Made by a program: the position numbers and the translations under genes. A stretch of DNA of 10,661 bases, taken from NCBI GenBank assembly GCA_018668195.1, contig JABITU010000358.1:1-10661 (forward strand), read 5' to 3'. The notes under the pieces are model-generated. The model was not told the origin of the DNA. It did no database searches and saw nothing but the letters and a program-made list of their open reading frames with translations. Of this stretch, positions 6,407 to 10,661 are shown piece after piece; within the stretch, counting starts at the first letter, position 1, and every line of letters starts with the position of its first letter. Origin of the DNA: Tateyamaria sp. GTDB lineage: Bacteria; Pseudomonadota; Alphaproteobacteria; Rhodobacterales; Rhodobacteraceae.

Positions 6407-7579
6407 ATGATCACTTCTGTTCTGCCCACCTATTCCCGTGCACCCCTAAGCTTTGTTAAGGGTGAAGGCTCTTGGTTGATTGAGGCAGACGGACGACGTT
6501 TTCTGGATCTTGGTGCCGGGATCGCCGTTAACGCACTGGGCCATGCGCATCCTGCGCTGACACAAGCGCTGACAGAACAGGCCGGAGCACTCTGGCATAC
6601 CTCGAACCTTTACCATATTCCGCAACAACAGGCTCTGGCTGATAAATTGGTCGATGCGACCTTCGCGGACACGGTATTTTTTACCAACTCAGGAACAGAA
6701 TCTTGCGAGCTCGCAGTCAAGATGGCGCGCAAGTATTGGTACGATCAAGGTCACTCAGAAAGGGTCGAGATCATTACCTTTTCAGGCAGCTTCCATGGCC
6801 GGTCTGCAGCAGGCATCGCCGCTGCAGGTGCAGAAAAAATGACCAAGGGATTTGGCCCGTTGCTGCCCGGGTTTGTCCATTTGAATTTTGCCGATCACGA
6901 TGCAATCGCGCCCGCAATCACTGATAAGACATCTGCGATCCTCGTTGAACCAGTGCAGGGCGAAGGTGGCATCCGCCCGTTGCCAGATGCTTGCCTGAAA
7001 GGGTTGCGCGACCTGTGCGATGAAAAAGGCATTCTTCTTATCCTTGATGAGGTCCAGTGCGGCGTTGGTCGAACGGGCAAGCTCTTTGCGCATGAATGGG
7101 CCGGGATTGACCCCGACATCATGATGGTCGCCAAAGGCATCGGTGGGGGTTTTCCTTTGGGCGCTGTGCTTGCGACGCAAAACGCAGCCAGCGGTATGAC
7201 GGCAGGCACCCATGGCTCGACATATGGCGGCAATCCTCTAGGCTGTGCGGTGGGGTGCAAAGTTCTCGATATCGTCGCCGACCCTGAATTCCTGTCCGAC
7301 GTTAACCGCAAGGCTGCCTTGCTGCGCCAAAAACTTGAAGGACTGATCGCAAATCACCCGGATGTTTTCGACAGCGTCCGCGGATCAGGCCTGATGATGG
7401 GAATCAAATGCAAAACCACAAACACTGATGTCGTTAACGCAGGTTACGCGCATCAGCTTCTGACAGTGCCTGCGGCTGATAACACGGTGCGCTTGTTGCC
7501 TCCACTTACTATTACTGACCAAGAGATCTGCGAAGCCATCAATCGTCTCGATGCGGCTGCATCCATTCTCGCATCCTGA
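6407..7579 (+). CDS. argD: Acetylornithine aminotransferase ArgD
   Basis: PLP-dependent class-III aminotransferase that converts N-acetylglutamate semialdehyde and glutamate to N-acetylornithine in cytoplasmic arginine synthesis; it may also act on succinyl-diaminopimelate in lysine synthesis. With the start at 6407 it has 390 residues, the normal size. Motifs in order are NSGTES (94-99, PLP phosphate binding), FHGR (129-132), [12 protein letters not shown] (213-224, with Asp214 binding the pyridine nitrogen), the Schiff-base lysine Lys243 in [23 protein letters not shown] (268-278), and VRLLPPL (361-367) near the C-terminus. The start at 6407 is preferred to in-frame ATGs at 6356 and 6398 because it begins the conserved [16 protein letters not shown] and has AAGGA at 6394-6398, 8 bases upstream. 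It is followed by argF after 76 bp in the same direction, forming a likely operon. Confidence 0.95.
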   Translation: MITSVLPTYSRAPLSFVKGEGSWLIEADGRRFLDLGAGIAVNALGHAHPALTQALTEQAGALWHTSNLYHIPQQQALADKLVDATFADTVFFTNSGTESCELAVKMARKYWYDQGHSERVEIITFSGSFHGRSAAGIAAAGAEKMTKGFGPLLPGFVHLNFADHDAIAPAITDKTSAILVEPVQGEGGIRPLPDACLKGLRDLCDEKGILLILDEVQCGVGRTGKLFAHEWAGIDPDIMMVAKGIGGGFPLGAVLATQNAASGMTAGTHGSTYGGNPLGCAVGCKVLDIVADPEFLSDVNRKAALLRQKLEGLIANHPDVFDSVRGSGLMMGIKCKTTNTDVVNAGYAHQLLTVPAADNTVRLLPPLTITDQEICEAINRLDAAASILAS

Positions 7580-7605
7580 TCCGCCTTCATCTTGCCAGCT
7601 AAACT

Positions 7606-7631
7606 CCGGGGGCCCGGGGGCTGGCCCCCGG
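7606..7631 (+). promoter_or_regulatory. GC-rich hairpin between argD and argF with two alternative folds
   Basis: CCGGGGG occurs twice (7606-7612 and 7614-7620) ahead of one CCCCCGG (7625-7631). The distal copy gives a perfect 9-bp stem (7606-7614 with 7623-7631, 8-nt loop). The proximal copy gives a 7-bp stem with a 4-nt loop. No T-tract follows. It may tune argF expression, stabilise the argD mRNA end, or be one copy of a dispersed intergenic repeat. Similar G-run/C-run hairpins are common in high-GC alphaproteobacteria. Confidence 0.6.
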
Positions 7632-7655
7632 CACGTTCCAAAAAGAGATACCGCC

Positions 7656-8561
7656 ATGACCCACTTTCTAGACATTAACACCACCCCACAGGCAGACCTG
7701 CGGCAGATCATCGACACCGCCCATGACATGAAAACTGCTCGTTTGGGCCGTCCAAAGGGCACCACGGATGATGATCAGCCGTTGGCCGGTCACATGGTTG
7801 CGCTGATCTTCGAAAAACCATCCACCCGCACGCGCGTTTCGTTTGACGTGGGTGTGCGACAGATGGGTGGCCAAACCATGGTACTGTCGGGAAGTGACAT
7901 GCAATTGGGTCACGGCGAAACCATCGCTGACACCGCTCGCGTGCTTAGTCGCTATGTCGATCTGATCATGATCCGGACCTTCGAAGAAGCGACACTGCTC
8001 GAGATGGCCGAATACGCGTCTGTGCCGGTGATCAACGGTCTGACCAACCGCACCCATCCCTGCCAAATCATGGCCGATGTGATGACATTCGAAGAACATA
8101 ACGGCCCGATCAAGGGCAAAAAGGTTGTCTGGTGTGGCGATGGCAACAATGTCTTTGCCAGCTTTGCCCATGCGGCCAAGCAGTTCGATTTTAATCTCGT
8201 CTTTACCGGCCCCGAGCCACTTGACCCAGAGACTGCCCTAAATGGGCTGTATACCACCGAGCGTGACCCCGATCTTGCAGTTCAGGGGGCCGACCTTGTG
8301 GTGACCGACACGTGGGTCTCGATGCATGATCCACAATCTGCGCGCGAGCGGCGGCACAACCAATTGCGTGGTTACCAAGTGAACGCTGATCTGATGGGCA
8401 AAGCGAAGCAGGGCAGCTTGTTCATGCACTGCCTGCCCGCTCACCGAGATGACGAAGCGACCTCCGAAGTGATGGACGGCCCGCAGTCAGTGATCTTTGA
8501 CGAGGCTGAAAACCGCTTGCATGCGCAAAAGGCAGTTATGCGCTGGTGCTTGGGTGTCTGA
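7656..8561 (+). CDS. argF: Ornithine carbamoyltransferase ArgF
   Basis: Cytoplasmic anabolic enzyme joining carbamoyl phosphate and ornithine to citrulline in arginine synthesis. It has 301 residues with the start at 7656, a normal length. The carbamoyl-phosphate motif STRTR is at 56-60 inside [19 protein letters not shown] is at 134-137, the segment TDTWVSM at 217-223 is the SMG-loop region of the family, HCLPAHR is at 258-264, and the C-terminal [13 protein letters not shown] is at 281-293. All expected active-site blocks are present. The frame stays open upstream to 7551, overlapping argD, but the conserved protein starts MTHFLDI at 7656 with AAAGAGA 6-12 bases before it, so the shorter start is used. 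It is probably co-transcribed with argD, with a GC hairpin between them. No clear terminator was found after the stop codon. Confidence 0.95.
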   Translation: MTHFLDINTTPQADLRQIIDTAHDMKTARLGRPKGTTDDDQPLAGHMVALIFEKPSTRTRVSFDVGVRQMGGQTMVLSGSDMQLGHGETIADTARVLSRYVDLIMIRTFEEATLLEMAEYASVPVINGLTNRTHPCQIMADVMTFEEHNGPIKGKKVVWCGDGNNVFASFAHAAKQFDFNLVFTGPEPLDPETALNGLYTTERDPDLAVQGADLVVTDTWVSMHDPQSARERRHNQLRGYQVNADLMGKAKQGSLFMHCLPAHRDDEATSEVMDGPQSVIFDEAENRLHAQKAVMRWCLGV

Positions 8562-8680
8562 TATTTCTGCTGGCCGCATTTGCATCTGAATGAGCGCAAA
8601 CTCTACCCAACCATTAAAAACTTTAAATTCTGGCGGCCAAGTCCAAATCTAGCTGTTCGATAGCGTGCCCTCATCTGGCA

Positions 8681-8700
8681 CCTGATCAATCAGTATCAGG
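8681..8700. promoter_or_regulatory. Dyad upstream of gnd
   Basis: CCTGAT (8681-8686) and ATCAGG (8695-8700) form an inverted repeat with an 8-bp centre, about 110 bp before the gnd start. Its size and position would suit a regulator binding site, and a TATATT (8736-8741) lies about 35 bp downstream without a clear -35. Nothing else was seen in the 250-bp gap between argF and gnd. Confidence 0.22.
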
Positions 8701-8811
8701 CGGCAGCTAAAGGGCCACCAAGCCCGATACGCCTCTATATTGGCGGTTAGGCTTGTGCCCCCGGCTGCGCCGCATATGTTGGCCCGGAAAGCAGCGTCAA
8801 AGGGCAAAGAC

Positions 8812-10209
8812 ATGGAAAAGGCGGATATCGGGGTCTTTGGCACCGGAACCATGGGCAGTGCGTTGGCGCTCAACTTTGCAGAGCAGGGCTTTGCCGTCTC
8901 CATTTCGAACCAAAACAGCGATGGAGTTATAGATGTCGAAGTCGAGGCTAAATTGCTCGCAGGCTCCGTCACCACCCATCTAGATATTGGCAATTTTGTA
9001 CGCTCGCTCAAGGCACCGCGTACCATACTGTTCATGATCCCATCGGGCGATCCGATGGATGCGATGATAGAGCTTTTGACGCCGTTGCTGGAACAGGGTG
9101 ATACGATCATTGACGGTGGAAATGCTGATTTCAACCGCACCCGCAGCCGAACGGACCGCCTGAGCGGGACAGGCATACATTTCGTTGGCATGGGTGTTTC
9201 AGGCGGTGCCGAAGGGGCCCGTCGTGGACCTTCTATGATGGTCGGAGGCAGTGCGCATTCCTGGGCCCAGTTCAAGCCCATGGCTGAAGCCATCGCTGCC
9301 AAGTTCAACGGCGACCCATGCGTTGCGCATTTGGGTCCCGATGGTGCCGGCCACTTTGTTAAGACCGTGCACAACGGCATCGAGTATGCGGATATGCAGA
9401 TGATAGCAGAAATCTATGGGATACAGCGCGATCTGGCAGGGCATTCCGCTGCAACGATCGGGGCAATGTTCCAAAGCTGGCAGACTGGCGCGCTCAATTC
9501 CTATTTGATCGAAAGTGCAGCTACAGTTTTGCAGGCGACCGATGAAGAAACCGATGGGCCGATGATCGACGTGATTTTGGACAAGGCTGGACAAAAGGGT
9601 ACCGGTCGCTGGACCCTGATCGAGGCATTGAAACTGGGGCAGTCGGCATCGACCATCGAAGCCGCGGTGGGTGCGCGGGGGTGGTCGTCGGAAAAGGCCA
9701 TGCGGCTGGCGGCAAGCGATGTCCTGTCCTCGGGCGCACAAAAAACGACATTGCCCAGCGAAAACGATTTGTTCGAGGCCATGTATGCTGGACGCATCCT
9801 TGCCCACGCGCAGGGTTTCCAGATCATGGCGGCCGCATCTGACACATTCGGATGGTCGCTCGACATGGCACGCATTTCCGAGATTTGGCGCGCAGGCTGT
9901 ATCATCCGCTCGACCCTTCTGGACACATTTGCCGAGGCTTTTCGCGGGCCGCCCCCACATGGGCACATGATTTTGTCCGCCAAGATGGCCGAGCAGCTGA
10001 AAGACGCGATGCCCGGTCTGCGCCGGGTCGTGGCTGCGGCGGCTCTGAACGGTCAACCAGTGCCTGCTCTTTCCGCGGCACTAGCATGGTATGATAGTAT
10101 GCGCCAATCGCGGGGCACCGCGGACATGATACAGGGCCTACGCGATTATTTTGGTGCCCACGGTTTTGAGCGTACCGACCAAGAGGGACACCACCACGGA
10201 TCTTGGTGA
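8812..10209 (+). CDS. gnd: 6-Phosphogluconate dehydrogenase, decarboxylating
   Basis: Oxidative pentose-phosphate enzyme converting 6-phosphogluconate to ribulose 5-phosphate and CO2 with reduction of NAD(P)+. It has 465 residues from the ATG at 8812, close to the usual length of about 470. The start is set by IGVFGTGTMG immediately after it and by AAGGG at 8800-8804. Substrate-binding and catalytic blocks are complete: IDGGN (Asn104), GVSGG (130-132 SGG), GAGHFVKTVHNGIEYADM with Lys184, His187, Asn188, Glu191 and Tyr192, QKGTGRWT (Lys262), Arg289, and RDYFGAH with Arg444 and His450 from the C-terminal tail. Two cofactor-side motifs differ from the classical enzyme: the NRT that grips the NADP 2'-phosphate reads NQN (33-35), and the VKAG loop reads IPSG (76-79). 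No other pentose-phosphate or Entner-Doudoroff gene is adjacent. Confidence 0.93.
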   Translation: MEKADIGVFGTGTMGSALALNFAEQGFAVSISNQNSDGVIDVEVEAKLLAGSVTTHLDIGNFVRSLKAPRTILFMIPSGDPMDAMIELLTPLLEQGDTIIDGGNADFNRTRSRTDRLSGTGIHFVGMGVSGGAEGARRGPSMMVGGSAHSWAQFKPMAEAIAAKFNGDPCVAHLGPDGAGHFVKTVHNGIEYADMQMIAEIYGIQRDLAGHSAATIGAMFQSWQTGALNSYLIESAATVLQATDEETDGPMIDVILDKAGQKGTGRWTLIEALKLGQSASTIEAAVGARGWSSEKAMRLAASDVLSSGAQKTTLPSENDLFEAMYAGRILAHAQGFQIMAAASDTFGWSLDMARISEIWRAGCIIRSTLLDTFAEAFRGPPPHGHMILSAKMAEQLKDAMPGLRRVVAAAALNGQPVPALSAALAWYDSMRQSRGTADMIQGLRDYFGAHGFERTDQEGHHHGSW

Positions 10210-10216
10210 TCACCTA

Positions 10217-10660
10217 TCAGTTTCTGGGTTTAGCGCGCAGGGTTGGATCGGCCTGTGTCGGATCTTTGGGCCACGGATGTTTGGGATACTGCCCACGCAT
10301 ATCCTTGCGCACATCGTCATAGGACGTTGCCCAGAACCGGGGTAAGTCAGATGTCACTTGTACGGGCCTGCGGGCAGGTGACAATAGCGTGATCTGCAAT
10401 GGCTTGCGGCCCACCATCGGATGATTTGTGACCCCGAACATCTCTTGCAGGCGCACAGCGATGCCCGGCACATCTTCGGCATAATCAATTGGTACGTTGC
10501 GCCCCAACGGCGTCGTAAAATGCCCAGGCACAGCCCCGTCCAGTGTTTTTATGCGATCCCAGCCCAACAGAGCCTGTAGCGCTGGAAGAATATCAAAATC
10601 TTTCCAATCAGCACCCGTGCGCACGCCGCTCAGATGCGGCAACAACCAGTCCTCAAGCGA
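10217..10660 (-). CDS. hrpB: ATP-dependent helicase HrpB, C-terminal part, 5' end outside the window
   Basis: HrpB is a DEAH-type RNA helicase of Gram-negative bacteria with no settled cellular role. The frame is open to the right edge, so only about the last 147 residues are visible and the ATPase motifs lie outside. The segment matches the HrpB-specific C-terminal domain: ALLGW, then HFTTPLGRNVPIDY, then GIAVRLQEMFG, LLSPARRPVQVTSDLPRFW, and DVRKDMRGQYPKHPWPKDP near the end. These separate it from HrpA. The apparent TTG start at 10645 is internal to the gene, since coding continues upstream of it. It converges on gnd with 7 bp between stop codons and no terminator in the gap. Confidence 0.94.
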   Translation of the reverse strand, partial: SLEDWLLPHLSGVRTGADWKDFDILPALQALLGWDRIKTLDGAVPGHFTTPLGRNVPIDYAEDVPGIAVRLQEMFGVTNHPMVGRKPLQITLLSPARRPVQVTSDLPRFWATSYDDVRKDMRGQYPKHPWPKDPTQADPTLRAKPRN

Positions 10661-10661
10661 G

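Noticed and set aside
8571..8639. TGGCCGC and GCGGCCA inverted repeat after argF, plus a TTTGC/GCAAA stem
   Set aside because: Arms are 5-7 bp; one pair is 55 bp apart and neither is followed by a T-tract, so they are not convincing as terminators.
8740..8811. N-terminal extension of Gnd
   Set aside because: The extra residues precede the dinucleotide-binding strand, which normally starts within a few residues of the N-terminus; 8812 has the better ribosome-binding site.
8649..9380. Long minus-strand open frame (243 codons) opposite gnd
   Set aside because: Gnd on the plus strand has complete family motifs over the same bases; the antisense product shows low-complexity Pro/Ser/Ala content with no recognisable domain.
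9199..10056. Long minus-strand open frame (285 codons) opposite gnd
   Set aside because: It is rich in Cys, His and Arg from antisense high-GC codons and overlaps the catalytic domains of gnd; no start context or domain.

Overview
The window looks like a chromosomal segment of an alphaproteobacterium, most likely a marine Rhodobacteraceae (Roseobacter-type) bacterium. This rests on a recognisable GcrA, which is an alphaproteobacterial cell-cycle regulator, on an alphaproteobacterial-type RpoD C-terminus, and on the style of ArgD, ArgF and Gnd. I could not run a search, so the genus is open.

Layout from left to right. (1) The 3' part of rpoD (housekeeping sigma-70) runs in from the left edge and ends in a strong 13-bp hairpin. 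(2) About 880 bp without an intact gene follows. It is not empty: on the minus strand it carries the eroded remains of an IS3-family insertion sequence (OrfA and the N-terminal third of OrfB, with stops and frameshifts). (3) A copper-export operon follows: a MerR-type promoter with a 19-bp spacer, a two-HMA Cu(I) P1B-ATPase (copA) whose AUG falls at about the predicted transcription start, and a CueR/HmrR-type regulator that overlaps copA by 4 bp. (4) On the minus strand are an EamA/DMT-family permease and, downstream of it, gcrA. A textbook terminator hairpin lies just upstream of the gcrA start codon. (5) On the plus strand is an arginine-biosynthesis pair, argD and argF, separated by a GC-rich hairpin. 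(6) gnd (6-phosphogluconate dehydrogenase) has an unusual residue in the cofactor-specificity position. (7) On the minus strand, the C-terminal part of hrpB, a DExH helicase, runs off the right edge and converges on gnd with a 7-bp gap.

How the genes work together. copA and cueR form a self-contained copper sensing and efflux module: CueR senses Cu(I), activates the distorted promoter, and is itself made from the same transcript. argD and argF carry out two steps of ornithine-to-citrulline synthesis. RpoD and GcrA are physical partners in Caulobacter, where GcrA binds sigma-70, and here they lie under 4 kb apart. The other genes look like ordinary housekeeping neighbours.

I found no CRISPR array, phage, toxin-antitoxin pair, tRNA or rRNA, and no convincing new multi-gene system. 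The points most worth a second look are the hairpin in the probable gcrA leader, the Gnd cofactor-site substitution, the probably leaderless copper operon, and the IS3 relic.
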